A DNA stretch of 64,000 nucleotides from positions 79,673 to 143,672 of the forward strand of contig JAEZRJ010000078.1 in NCBI GenBank assembly GCA_023412855.1. The letters run 5' to 3'. The notes below the pieces were generated by a model. That model was given only the letters and a program-made list of their open reading frames with translations, searched no databases and was not told the origin of the DNA. This document shows, one piece after another, positions 1 through 7,609 of the stretch; position 1 is the stretch's first letter, and every line of letters begins with the position of its first letter. The stretch comes from Bacillota bacterium. GTDB taxonomy: Bacteria > Bacillota > Clostridia > Lachnospirales > Lachnospiraceae. A program made the position numbers and the translations under genes.

Positions 1-621
1 ATAAGTTCCCAGATGATCTTCCCTGCACCCGGCGAAATACTTAAGTCCCAGTCTATTTTCAATAGCGATAATGATTCTCCCGCCCTTCTTTAAGTGGCGC
101 AGCATCATCTTAAGCAAATCCTCATAGGGATGGGCAGTTCCGGTATAACTCTGGCCGTACTCGAACACTCCTATGAAATAAATAAAATCGAAATCTTTCG
201 GCAGCTCCGGCTCTATATCCTTAAAATTTCCCACATGTATGGTAACGTTATCACAGTCCTGATGCCTATAGGCATTGATCATACTTCTTTTCCTGGATAA
301 GTCAATGCAGGTAACACTTCCCGCTTTTTTTGCAAGACTGCCTGTAATCGCACCGCATCCTGCTCCTACCTCCAGCACCTTCGCATCTTTATCCATAGGA
401 ATCCAGTCCACAATATTTTCCCTGAGAGGGGACAAATGATAGAGGACCGGCCATTTAGCGCGTTCTTCAATTATACGCCTATATTCTATGGGAGAATAGT
501 TTTTAACAATGTCCAGAAGCTCGTCCTCCACCTCTCCATCACAGTAAAGGTCCTCACCCGGATAATATTTATAGTCAAGAACTATTTTTCCAATCTGCTC
601 CGTGTTTGAAAAAGCATTCAT
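1..621 (-). CDS. SAM-dependent methyltransferase, 3' end cut by window edge
   Basis: The reading frame opens at an ATG at 621 (minus strand), seven bases after an AAGGAG ribosome binding site, and runs off the left edge after 207 codons. Around residue 85 it has VLEVGAGCGAITG, the glycine-rich motif I of class I Rossmann-fold methyltransferases. CIDLSRKRS follows, whose acidic residue would bind the SAM ribose, and then a DFIYFIGVFEY segment. The N-terminal ~75 residues precede the methyltransferase fold and are not recognised. It is the last gene seen in the wzm-wzt transcript, 29 bases downstream of the ATP-binding subunit. Methyltransferases next to Wzm/Wzt pairs often cap or modify the exported glycan; that role here is inferred from position. 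The C-terminus, which may carry a glycosyltransferase or other domain, is not visible. Confidence 0.85.
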   Translation of the reverse strand, partial: MNAFSNTEQIGKIVLDYKYYPGEDLYCDGEVEDELLDIVKNYSPIEYRRIIEERAKWPVLYHLSPLRENIVDWIPMDKDAKVLEVGAGCGAITGSLAKKAGSVTCIDLSRKRSMINAYRHQDCDNVTIHVGNFKDIEPELPKDFDFIYFIGVFEYGQSYTGTAHPYEDLLKMMLRHLKKGGRIIIAIENRLGLKYFAGCREDHLGTY

Positions 622-650
622 ATCAGTTCTCCTTTTACCATAGCCTGCTG

Positions 651-1928
651 CTATATATAGTCGCGTACCACAGCCTCCGTGTCCATATCGTAATAACCTA
701 CCGTATCCTTATCCGATATTACTGTCACATTGATTACATCATACAGCCTGTGATACACGGCGAAATCGTTGTTCTCATATCCGGTTACTCCCAGAGACAA
801 TAGATATTCTCCTCCCTGGAGGCTCATCTTCTGTCTGAAGGTAATCTCTTTCACACTCCCGGCCTTTACCGGCTGTAAAAATGTCTTCTCAAACATCGTA
901 TTCGTTCCTGTAATCTCAGTACCCCTTATATTTTTAACCGTAAATGCAAAAATGGGTGCCGGAACATCCTGTGAAAACTCCACCTTCATATGAATCGTGA
1001 ATTCATGTCCCTTTATAACAGCAGTAGTCTTGATTCCTTCGCTGTCCGTAATATAATATTCTGTTATACAGGCAGCCTTCGTTCCATATTCCAGCAGGTC
1101 AGGATTGATTCCCGCTTTCACAGCCGCCGCCTCTTTTAAATCGTCGTCATCTAACAGGTTCTCTTTCCCCTCATCTTCAATCGCATATTGCCCTACGAGC
1201 ACCCGCTTATAGACATCTATCATTTCCTTGGGAGAACCTTCACCCAGCTTTTTTCCTTTATTGAGCAATATTACTCTGTCGCAGTATTTGCTGATGCTGC
1301 TAAGGTCATGGCTGACGAAAAGAATCGTCTTTCCGATTTTCTTGAATTCTTCGAATTTGTGATAGCACTTTGCCTGAAAGAATACGTCACCCACCGACAG
1401 CGCTTCGTCCACGATCAATATTTCCGGCTCGATATTAATTGCCACCGCAAAGGCCAAGCGCACGAACATTCCGCTGGAATACGTCTTGACCGGCTGGTAT
1501 ACGTAGTCGCCGATATCTGCAAAATCCAGTATAGCATCCATTTTCTCTTCGATTTCCTTTTCCGAAAAGCCGATCATCGTACCGTTTAAGTAAATGTTTT
1601 CTATACCGTTGTATTCCATATTAAAGCCTGCACCCAGCTCGAGAAGCGCAGAAATACGCCCGTTCACGGTCACTTCTCCTCCGGAAGGGTTCAGCACTCC
1701 CGTAATGATTTTCAAAATCGTGGACTTTCCCGATCCGTTGGTTCCGATAATTCCAACCGTCTCGCCCTGATACACCGTCATGTCCACCTTATCCAGCGCA
1801 TGGTGCTCCTTATAGCGCTTCTTCCCCGACAGCCCGAAGGCCTCTTTCATCCGGTCAGAAGGCTTATCATATAATCGATATACTTTCTCCAATTCCTTGG
1901 TCTGTATCGCTATTTTTTTCTCTTTCAT
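651..1928 (-). CDS. wzt: Polysaccharide ABC exporter ATP-binding protein (Wzt/TagH type)
   Basis: This 425-residue protein is the ATPase subunit of a polysaccharide exporter. Walker A (GTNGSGKST) is near residue 60, the ABC signature (YSSGM) near 152 and Walker B (ILIVDEAL) near 172, with the switch histidine in LFVSHD. After the ~250-residue ATPase there is a ~150-residue beta-rich C-terminal extension starting near AACITEYYITD. It resembles the Wzt C-terminal domain, which in known systems binds the terminal modification of the finished glycan. Glycan recognition is therefore likely but unproven. GGAG lies ten bases before the ATG. The membrane partner is immediately upstream, separated by a 150-bp R1 repeat that lies inside the operon. 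The gene symbol is by family, not orthology. Confidence 0.93.
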   Translation of the reverse strand: MKEKKIAIQTKELEKVYRLYDKPSDRMKEAFGLSGKKRYKEHHALDKVDMTVYQGETVGIIGTNGSGKSTILKIITGVLNPSGGEVTVNGRISALLELGAGFNMEYNGIENIYLNGTMIGFSEKEIEEKMDAILDFADIGDYVYQPVKTYSSGMFVRLAFAVAINIEPEILIVDEALSVGDVFFQAKCYHKFEEFKKIGKTILFVSHDLSSISKYCDRVILLNKGKKLGEGSPKEMIDVYKRVLVGQYAIEDEGKENLLDDDDLKEAAAVKAGINPDLLEYGTKAACITEYYITDSEGIKTTAVIKGHEFTIHMKVEFSQDVPAPIFAFTVKNIRGTEITGTNTMFEKTFLQPVKAGSVKEITFRQKMSLQGGEYLLSLGVTGYENNDFAVYHRLYDVINVTVISDKDTVGYYDMDTEAVVRDYI

Positions 1929-1961
1929 TCAGCCGTTTCTCCGTTGCACTGCTAATATTTT

Positions 1962-2111
1962 GTTACTGTTCATTCCGTTCTCAGTAACGCATGATGTTCT
2001 GCAATGCAAACTTTTTGCATTTAAATTCGCTTCGCGAAGCAGAAATTATCTCTTGAATCATATTCTTACGCAGCTTAACAGCAAGTGTTAAGCTACTGTG
2101 TGAACAGTAAC
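1962..2111. repeat. R1 palindromic repeat, full copy
   Basis: A full 150-bp R1 copy begins GTTACTGTTCATTCCG and ends GTGTGAACAGTAAC, so its tips are inverted repeats. Internal parts shared by all R1 copies are TTCGCTTCGCGAAGC and the hairpin CTTAACAGCAAGTGTTAAG. It lies in the intergenic gap between wzm and wzt, so it would be transcribed with the operon. Confidence 0.85.
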
Positions 2112-2123
2112 CATATTTTCTTT

Positions 2124-3140
2124 CTACATCACATCCGCAAAATGTACTTTCAGCCTTTTGAAAATCAAAGAGCCGATGCAAAACAGCGTAACCGTAAAAA
2201 TCCAAAAATAAGTGGAGGAATAAAAATGCTCAAAAAACCATTCCTGCTCGTACACGGCGCTGCGGTAACCATTCACGATATAAACCATAGGGTTCAGCTT
2301 GAACAGAGGCTTCATCGTATCGCTCAGCATGGATATATCCCATAAAATAGGTGTTGCCCACATGCCGATTTGGAGAATAATACCTATGATTTGCTGTAAA
2401 TCCCTGAAAAATACAACAATTGCGCAGGTCGAATAGCTGATGGCGAGCACCAGCACGAATTCACAGAAGCTATAATAAAAAACCTGCAGCGTGTACACGC
2501 TTGGGTAATAACCGTACCCTATGGCGATGAGCAATAAAATCACTACAAAAAAAACATGTATGAAGGTAGCCGCAATTACCTTGATAATAGGTAAAATACT
2601 TATTTTAAAGACTACCTTTTTCACGAGGTAATTATATTCCATAAGGGCTGTCGTTCCATTGCTCAGCGCCTCCGAAAAATAAAACCACGGTACCAGTCCC
2701 GCCGTCAGGTATAAGACATAGGGAACCTCTATCCCGCCTGCAACAAGCTGACTTCTCGTATCGAATACCCTGTCGAACACGATCCAGTACATAACGACAG
2801 TCACCACCGGCTGCACAAATGCCCATACCATGCCGAGATAAGAACCGGCATATCTCTTTTTAAAGTCATTCTTCGCCAGCTTCCATATCAGTCTCCGGTT
2901 CTGGAGCAGCTCCTTGGGCAGCACCGTAAGCCTATCGTAAAATATACCGAAGATTACGCAAGTAAACACGATAAGCACACAAGCCATTACCTTTTTCATA
3001 AGCTCGGTAGTCTGGTCTGCCAACGGATTGTGGTGCATCACAACAATTCCTGCCAAAATGAGGGCAATCAGATAGAAAACCGTAACCGCCGCTTTTTTGG
3101 GAACATTCTTTATTTTTGATTTGAGCATATCTTTAACCAT
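2124..3140 (-). CDS. wzm: Polysaccharide ABC exporter permease (Wzm/TagG type)
   Basis: This is the membrane subunit of the exporter whose ATPase follows. The frame is open further upstream, but ATG 3140 is chosen because GGA of AGGACGTC stands at the right distance and because longer starts would overlap rfbC. This gives 338 residues. Two N-terminal hydrophobic segments (residues ~15-70) come first. Then comes the ABC-2 core starting near LIWKLAKNDFKKRYAGSYLGMVWAFVQP, the typical cytoplasmic amphipathic helix plus first core helix of Wzm/TagG proteins. About six core membrane segments follow. The extra N-terminal hydrophobic pair is slightly unusual for Wzm (usually ~260 residues). Spacing to rfbC is 8 bases, indicating co-transcription. 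Confidence 0.92.
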   Translation of the reverse strand: MVKDMLKSKIKNVPKKAAVTVFYLIALILAGIVVMHHNPLADQTTELMKKVMACVLIVFTCVIFGIFYDRLTVLPKELLQNRRLIWKLAKNDFKKRYAGSYLGMVWAFVQPVVTVVMYWIVFDRVFDTRSQLVAGGIEVPYVLYLTAGLVPWFYFSEALSNGTTALMEYNYLVKKVVFKISILPIIKVIAATFIHVFFVVILLLIAIGYGYYPSVYTLQVFYYSFCEFVLVLAISYSTCAIVVFFRDLQQIIGIILQIGMWATPILWDISMLSDTMKPLFKLNPMVYIVNGYRSAVYEQEWFFEHFYSSTYFWIFTVTLFCIGSLIFKRLKVHFADVM

Positions 3141-3148
3141 ATGACGTC

Positions 3149-3706
3149 CTATTTCTCCCGGGCATATTCCTTTATGCCGCCCCATTTCATATCCTTTTCG
3201 GACATGATAAGCTCCATTCCTTCCGGAATCGGCCATTTCACTCCGATATCGGGGTCGTTGTAAAGCAGGCCTCCCTCATCGTTCGGATGATAGAAATCCG
3301 TGCATTTATATGCGAACTCCGCAATCTCAGACAGCACGAGAAATCCATGTGCAAAGCTTTTCGGAACAAAAAACTGTTTCTTATTCTCCGCAGACAGAAC
3401 TACGCCGAACCACTTGCCAAAGGTAGGGCTTCCTTCCCTCAAATCCACCGCCACGTCGAATACTTCTCCACTGACTACCCTTACCAGCTTGTCCTGCGGA
3501 AACTCTTTCTGGAAATGCAATCCCCGGAGCACACCCTTTTTCGAAGCCGACTGGTTGTCCTGAACAAAAATATGATCGATTCCAGCCTCCTTGAAATCCT
3601 CATAATGATATGTCTCCATAAAATATCCTCTGGAATCTCCGAAGACTGCAGGCGTAATTACTTTAAGCCCTTCTATCTCACATGTCTCTACCGTTATCTT
3701 TCCCAT
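3149..3706 (-). CDS. rfbC: dTDP-4-dehydrorhamnose 3,5-epimerase
   Basis: This enzyme epimerises dTDP-4-keto-6-deoxy-D-glucose at C3 and C5 in dTDP-L-rhamnose synthesis. The 185-residue length matches the family when ATG 3706 (MGKITVETCEIEGL) is used. The longer open frame upstream has no homology-like content and crosses a leader motif. Family landmarks are GYFMETYH near residue 28, the QDNQSASKKGVLRGLHFQ block with the catalytic-site histidine, and the FFVPKSFAHGFLVLSE block. AGGAG lies twelve bases upstream. It belongs with rfbA and rfbB, but no rfbD (reductase) is found in this window, so the last rhamnose step must be encoded elsewhere or the sugar may be different. Confidence 0.95.
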   Translation of the reverse strand: MGKITVETCEIEGLKVITPAVFGDSRGYFMETYHYEDFKEAGIDHIFVQDNQSASKKGVLRGLHFQKEFPQDKLVRVVSGEVFDVAVDLREGSPTFGKWFGVVLSAENKKQFFVPKSFAHGFLVLSEIAEFAYKCTDFYHPNDEGGLLYNDPDIGVKWPIPEGMELIMSEKDMKWGGIKEYAREK

Positions 3707-3731
3707 TATAAATAACTGCTCCTTTTCTCTA

Positions 3732-3755
3732 TTCTCATGCAGGCAACACGCCAAG
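3732..3755 (-). promoter_or_regulatory. rfbC leader: Leader motif shared with rfbB, upstream of rfbC
   Basis: On the minus strand the 24-base stretch CTTGGCGTGTTGCCTGCATG/AGAA ends 26 bases before the rfbC start. About 20 of 24 positions match a stretch ending 28 bases before the rfbB start (7455-7478). A perfect 12-bp palindrome, GGCAAGCTTGCC, lies just upstream at 3757-3768. It may be a regulatory leader or a short dispersed repeat; the sequence alone does not decide. Confidence 0.45.
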
Positions 3756-3800
3756 CGGCAAGCTTGCCTGTCCATTTGGCAACCTCCTGCAGTCATCCTG

Positions 3801-5189
3801 CTACCAGTCCGCCTTCTCCGTCCCGCCGATTGCTTTCGGCTCCACGATTTCTCCGTCAAGAGGCTCTCCTGCCTCAGGCAGTGTCCCGGTTCCTCTTGCA
3901 TTATCAGCGTCATCCGCCTTGGGAGATTCTATTTTCAAATAGCTCAAATTAAAGTCCACCTTGCCTTCAATTCCGTCCACGGTTCCGCCGGAAGTATACT
4001 GCCACATATGGTAGTAGCCTTGATATACCGGAACATCTCTGTATTCCGCAAGCCATATGATATAGTCCTTTAACGAGCTCATGTCTAACATCTCATTAAA
4101 CCAGTTTCTCGCTCCGTACACGCCCGCCCTAAATCCGGCACTTTCCACCGTGGCGCAAAAGGCTTTGCATACTTGCGTGCGCGCCTCCAGCTCCAGGCCA
4201 TCCGCCCGGCCGTTGCCACCCGCACCTTCCGTATCGATGAAAACAGGATAGCTGATATCGTAATCCTTGCACATATTTATAACCATGCTGGCTTCTTCCA
4301 CCGCTTCCACAGTACTTACCGCCTGCGTAAAAAAGTATACTCCCACGGGAATGCCTGCATTCAGAGCGCCTTTTATATTGGCCTTAAAATAAGGGTCCTC
4401 GATCAACGCTCCCGTAGTCGCTCCACGGTAGCCCACGCGGATGATTGCGAATTCTACGCCTTCGTTTTTCACCTTATCCCAATCGATTTCCTTGTTCCAC
4501 TTGGAAACATCGATACCGATTTTCGCGTTGGGATTGTTCGCCTGCATTTTAGTTATCTCACTATTGTCCGCATCATCTTCCGCACCGTTTACTTCCAAAT
4601 CCTCCAGCGCAGGATCTACATCCTCCTCCGTAAATATGAGCAGGCTGATATCGTCGATTGCCACATACTCTACGCTCTGCTTCACTTCAATTCTGGCCGA
4701 TGTATCCGGCACCCGATAACCCACGATCTCCTTCAAGGTCACTTCATAGGAACCGGCGCGCAGATGATCGATGTAAATGACGCCGTCCTGATCTTCATCC
4801 ATGTATTCCTTATCTCCGTTCAAGACCGCACAAAAAGACTCTCCCTTTACAAGCTTGCCCGCATTATCGACGACCTGAATACGCAAATCCTTTTCTACCG
4901 AAGTCATGAGCAGGGACAGATTCTTTTCACTCATTTTCTCTATGGAGGAATAAGGCTTTTTGTCCGGGTCAAAAAAGGTTTCGTCCGTTAAAAATGCCCG
5001 TTCATCCGAGCCTGTCTGAACCGTCTGCACATCTGCCAGCGTTTTCGTGCTCTCCTGAACTTCGGCAGATACCTCCTGATCTTCCCTCTTGTTAAAAAAA
5101 TCCTTGTTTGCATACAATACGATTCCCATTACCGCCGCAAACATTATAATGACCAGAAAAACAGTCATATTCTTCAGCTTAGAGCCCAT
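3801..5189 (-). CDS. Membrane-anchored GH25 lysozyme
   Basis: This predicted cell-wall muramidase has about 462 residues. ATG 5189 is preferred over a TTG two codons earlier because AGAGG lies six bases before it. A single N-terminal membrane helix (residues ~8-27) anchors it. A beta-sandwich-like domain follows from LRIQVVDNAGKL to EIVGYRVPD, like the SpaA/prealbumin-type domain in its larger paralogue. The C-terminal GH25 domain starts at IGIDVSKWN (near residue 228) and carries the DxE catalytic pair in VFIDTEG. A 35-residue Pro/Glu-rich tail closes the protein. The start overlaps the rfbA stop by 11 bases, suggesting translational coupling, an unusual link between a hydrolase and a nucleotide-sugar gene. 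It could make room in peptidoglycan for polysaccharide attachment; that is inference. Confidence 0.92.
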   Translation of the reverse strand: MGSKLKNMTVFLVIIMFAAVMGIVLYANKDFFNKREDQEVSAEVQESTKTLADVQTVQTGSDERAFLTDETFFDPDKKPYSSIEKMSEKNLSLLMTSVEKDLRIQVVDNAGKLVKGESFCAVLNGDKEYMDEDQDGVIYIDHLRAGSYEVTLKEIVGYRVPDTSARIEVKQSVEYVAIDDISLLIFTEEDVDPALEDLEVNGAEDDADNSEITKMQANNPNAKIGIDVSKWNKEIDWDKVKNEGVEFAIIRVGYRGATTGALIEDPYFKANIKGALNAGIPVGVYFFTQAVSTVEAVEEASMVINMCKDYDISYPVFIDTEGAGGNGRADGLELEARTQVCKAFCATVESAGFRAGVYGARNWFNEMLDMSSLKDYIIWLAEYRDVPVYQGYYHMWQYTSGGTVDGIEGKVDFNLSYLKIESPKADDADNARGTGTLPEAGEPLDGEIVEPKAIGGTEKADW

Positions 5190-6048
5190 TTGCAACCTCT
5201 ATCATGTATTTTCCATAATCCGTCTTCATCAATGGTTCCGCCAGCTTAAGGAGCTGTTCTTTCGTAATGAATCCTCTCTTATAAGCGATCTCTTCGATGC
5301 AGGAAATATACAGCCCCTGCCGTTTCTGGAAAGCTGATACGAAATCTGCCGCGTCAAGAAGAGAATCATGATTCCCCGTATCAAGCCATGCGAAGCCTCT
5401 TCCCAGCGTCTCCACCATCAGTGTTCCGCGGCTCAAGTATTCGTTGTTGATACTCGTAATCTCTATTTCGCCGCGTGCGGAAGGCTTTACGTTCTTAGCT
5501 ATTTCCACCACATCATTGTCATAAAAATACAGACCCGGCACCGCATAATTGCTCTTCGGCTTTTCAGGCTTTTCCTCTATCGAAAGGGCTCTCCCATTCC
5601 CATCGAACTCCACCACTCCATACTCCCTCGGGTCGCGGACATAATACCCGAAAATAGTCGCCCCCTTTTCTCTCTGCGCAACTTCGCGAAGCACCCTTGA
5701 GAAGCTCTGTCCATAAAAAATATTGTCTCCGAGCACCAGTGCCACGCTATCGTTTCCTATGAAGTCTGCTCCGATGATAAAAGCATCCGCAAGCCCTCTG
5801 GGATATTCCTGAACCGCATATTGAATCTCGAGTCCAAACTGCTCTCCCGTGCCGAACAACTCCTCGAATACGGGCACGTCTCTGGGCGTAGATATGATCA
5901 GTATCTCCCTAATCCCCGCCAGCATAAGAGTTGACAGCGGATAGTATATCATCGGCTTGTCATAAACCGGCATTATCTGTTTCGAAATCGCTTTTGTCAA
6001 TGGGTAGAGGCGCGTTCCGCTTCCACCTGCAAGAATAATTCCTTTCAT
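5179..6048 (-). CDS. rfbA: Glucose-1-phosphate thymidylyltransferase
   Basis: This enzyme makes dTDP-glucose from dTTP and glucose-1-phosphate, the first step towards dTDP-rhamnose and other dTDP-6-deoxy sugars. From ATG 6048 it is 289 residues, the usual length. The nucleotide-binding signature GGSGTRLYPLTKAISKQ opens the protein. PVYDKPMIYYPLSTLMLAG, LGDNIFYG and EEKPEKPKSNYAVPGLYFYD are typical RmlA blocks. A longer frame upstream is rejected because its extra residues come from promoter and terminator DNA. It has its own sigma-A-like promoter and GGAG twelve bases upstream. The following lysozyme gene starts inside its last codons. Confidence 0.96.
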   Translation of the reverse strand: MKGIILAGGSGTRLYPLTKAISKQIMPVYDKPMIYYPLSTLMLAGIREILIISTPRDVPVFEELFGTGEQFGLEIQYAVQEYPRGLADAFIIGADFIGNDSVALVLGDNIFYGQSFSRVLREVAQREKGATIFGYYVRDPREYGVVEFDGNGRALSIEEKPEKPKSNYAVPGLYFYDNDVVEIAKNVKPSARGEIEITSINNEYLSRGTLMVETLGRGFAWLDTGNHDSLLDAADFVSAFQKRQGLYISCIEEIAYKRGFITKEQLLKLAEPLMKTDYGKYMIEVANGL

Positions 6049-6091
6049 GATAAAAAACGTTCTCCTTTCAAGGTTGTTTACATTATCATTT

Positions 6092-6120
6092 AGTATATCA
6101 CAAAATATCTGGATTGAAAA
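6092..6120 (-). promoter_or_regulatory. Sigma-A-like promoter for rfbA
   Basis: On the minus strand a TTTTCA -35 box (6115-6120), a 17-base spacer and a TATACT -10 box (6092-6097) preceded by TGA (extended -10) lie about 45 bases before the rfbA start. It follows a terminator-like hairpin, so rfbA seems to start a new transcript. Confidence 0.55.
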
Positions 6121-6126
6121 CGTAAA

Positions 6127-6153
6127 ATGGGAACGATTTAAAACCGTTCCCAT
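6127..6153 (-). terminator. Terminator-like hairpin after rfbB
   Basis: A 9-bp perfect stem, ATGGGAACG/CGTTCCCAT, with a 9-base loop is followed on the minus strand by TTTTACGTTTTC. It lies after rfbB and the R1 copy and before the rfbA promoter, as expected for a boundary between two transcripts. Confidence 0.65.
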
Positions 6154-6162
6154 CCGAATTAT

Positions 6163-6295
6163 CTTACTGTTCACTCCGTTCTCAGTAACGCATGATTTCT
6201 GCATTTTAATTCGCTTCGCGAAGCAGAAATCATCTCTTGCATCACGTTCTTACGCAGCTTAACAGCAAGTGTTAAGCTACTGTGTGAACAGTAAC
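6163..6295. repeat. R1 palindromic repeat, short full copy
   Basis: This 133-bp R1 copy lies between rfbA and rfbB. It has the CTTACTGTTCACTCCG tip, the TTCGCTTCGCGAAGC core, the CTTAACAGCAAGTGTTAAG hairpin and the GTGTGAACAGTAAC tip. It lacks the GCAATGCAAACTTTTTGC segment found in the 150-bp copies, so R1 has a long and a short form. Confidence 0.85.
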
Positions 6296-6332
6296 CGAAT
6301 TATAGCATTTTACTTGTTACTATTCACAACCA

Positions 6333-7427
6333 CTATTCCGCCAGGTGCTCTGTGCTGTACATATCTGTATAATATTTCTGATATTCTCCGCTGGTAACAT
6401 TCTTCATCCATTCTTCATTCTCAAAGAACCACTGGATCGTCAGCCTGATGCCTTCCTTGAACATGGTCTCCGGTTGCCAGCCTATTTCCGCTTTGATTTT
6501 GTCCGGCGCGATGGCATATCTTCTGTCATGGCCTTTTCTGTCTTCCACATAGGTAATCAAATCCTTGCTTACCAGCTTCTTTCTCGGATCGTTCTCAGGA
6601 AGCATCTCCTGTAAGGTTTCTATAATAATATTGATGATTTCAATATTCTGCTTCTCATTGTGTCCGCCCACATTATAGGTTTCGAAAAGCCTTCCCTTTT
6701 CCTGAACCATATCGATTGCTTTCGCATGATCTTCCACATACAACCAGTCTCTGACATTCTTACCATCTCCGTATACCGGAAGCTTTTTCCCCTGAAGCGC
6801 ATTGTTGATGATGAGAGGAATCAACTTCTCCGGGAACTGATAAGGTCCGTAATTATTGGAGCAGTTGGTTATATTCGCAGGAAAATGATAGGTATCCATA
6901 TATGCCTTTACCAGCATGTCTGAACTGGCCTTGCTCGCAGAATAAGGGCTGTGAGGATCGTATGGCGTGGTCTCATAGAAATATTCGCCTTCCTCTTCCA
7001 GGGAACCGTATACCTCGTCCGTGGATACATGCAAAAACTTCTTATCCGGCTTAAAGCTACCATCTTCTAACTCCCAGGCACTCTTCGCACAGTTAAGCAT
7101 CACTGCTGTTCCAAGAACATTAGTCTGTACGAACACCTCCGGATTACGGATGCTTCTGTCCACATGGCTTTCCGCTGCAAAATGCACAACTCTATCGATA
7201 TCATTGGTTTCAAATATCTTAGAAATCGCTTCCTTATCGCAGATGTCCGCCTTGATGAACTTATAATTGTCCCTATTTTCTATTCCCTTCAGATTCTCAG
7301 GATTGCCTGCGTAGGTGAGCGCATCCACATTGATAATCTTAATATCGCTTCCATATTTTTTAAACATGTAATGAATGTAATTGGAGCCGATAAAGCCTGC
7401 TCCGCCTGTTACCAGATAAGTTTTCAT
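6333..7427 (-). CDS. rfbB: dTDP-glucose 4,6-dehydratase
   Basis: This enzyme converts dTDP-glucose to dTDP-4-keto-6-deoxyglucose with bound NAD. It is 364 residues, slightly longer than average because of a C-terminal tail (TSGEYQKYYTDMYSTEHLAE). The short-chain dehydrogenase features are clear: TGGAGFIGSNY at the N-terminus, FAAESHVDRSI, STDEVYG (Thr-Asp-Glu catalytic triad of RmlB) and YSASKASSD with the YxxxK pair. SNNYGPYQFPEKLIPL is typical of the family. A 24-base leader motif upstream is shared with rfbC. The product feeds rfbC and could also feed the DegT-type aminotransferase at 42.1 kb. Confidence 0.96.
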   Translation of the reverse strand: MKTYLVTGGAGFIGSNYIHYMFKKYGSDIKIINVDALTYAGNPENLKGIENRDNYKFIKADICDKEAISKIFETNDIDRVVHFAAESHVDRSIRNPEVFVQTNVLGTAVMLNCAKSAWELEDGSFKPDKKFLHVSTDEVYGSLEEEGEYFYETTPYDPHSPYSASKASSDMLVKAYMDTYHFPANITNCSNNYGPYQFPEKLIPLIINNALQGKKLPVYGDGKNVRDWLYVEDHAKAIDMVQEKGRLFETYNVGGHNEKQNIEIINIIIETLQEMLPENDPRKKLVSKDLITYVEDRKGHDRRYAIAPDKIKAEIGWQPETMFKEGIRLTIQWFFENEEWMKNVTSGEYQKYYTDMYSTEHLAE

Positions 7428-7454
7428 AATGTTTCTATGCCTTTCTTTTTTTTA

Positions 7455-7478
7455 TTCTCACGGAGGCAACGAGCCAAG
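7455..7478 (-). promoter_or_regulatory. rfbB leader: Leader motif shared with rfbC, upstream of rfbB
   Basis: On the minus strand CTTGGCTCGTTGCCTCCGTG/AGAA ends 28 bases before the rfbB ATG, matching the rfbC leader at the same distance. CTCACGG and CCGTGAG arms enclose about 60 bases with an inner ATATCAAGC/GCTTGATAT foldback (about 7493-7514). A structured leader is possible but not established. Confidence 0.45.
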
Positions 7479-7609
7479 ATTGTCAGCTTTACTGATATCA
7501 AGCAAGCTTGATATAGCGGATGTCCGTGAGGACTTCGATTAATACCTATGGATAAATATATCTCATTCTTTTCCTCTTTGCAATATTCTGTACAATTTAT
7601 AAAGAATAA

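Noticed and set aside
1981..2205. A 74-codon minus-strand frame across the R1 repeat and the wzm end
   Set aside because: It exists only because R1 is free of stops in that frame; similar frames appear at other R1 copies (11252-11437, 27681-27902).
4173..4991. A 272-codon plus-strand frame opposite the smaller GH25 gene
   Set aside because: Antisense to a well-supported lysozyme with clear catalytic motifs; no known motif in this frame.
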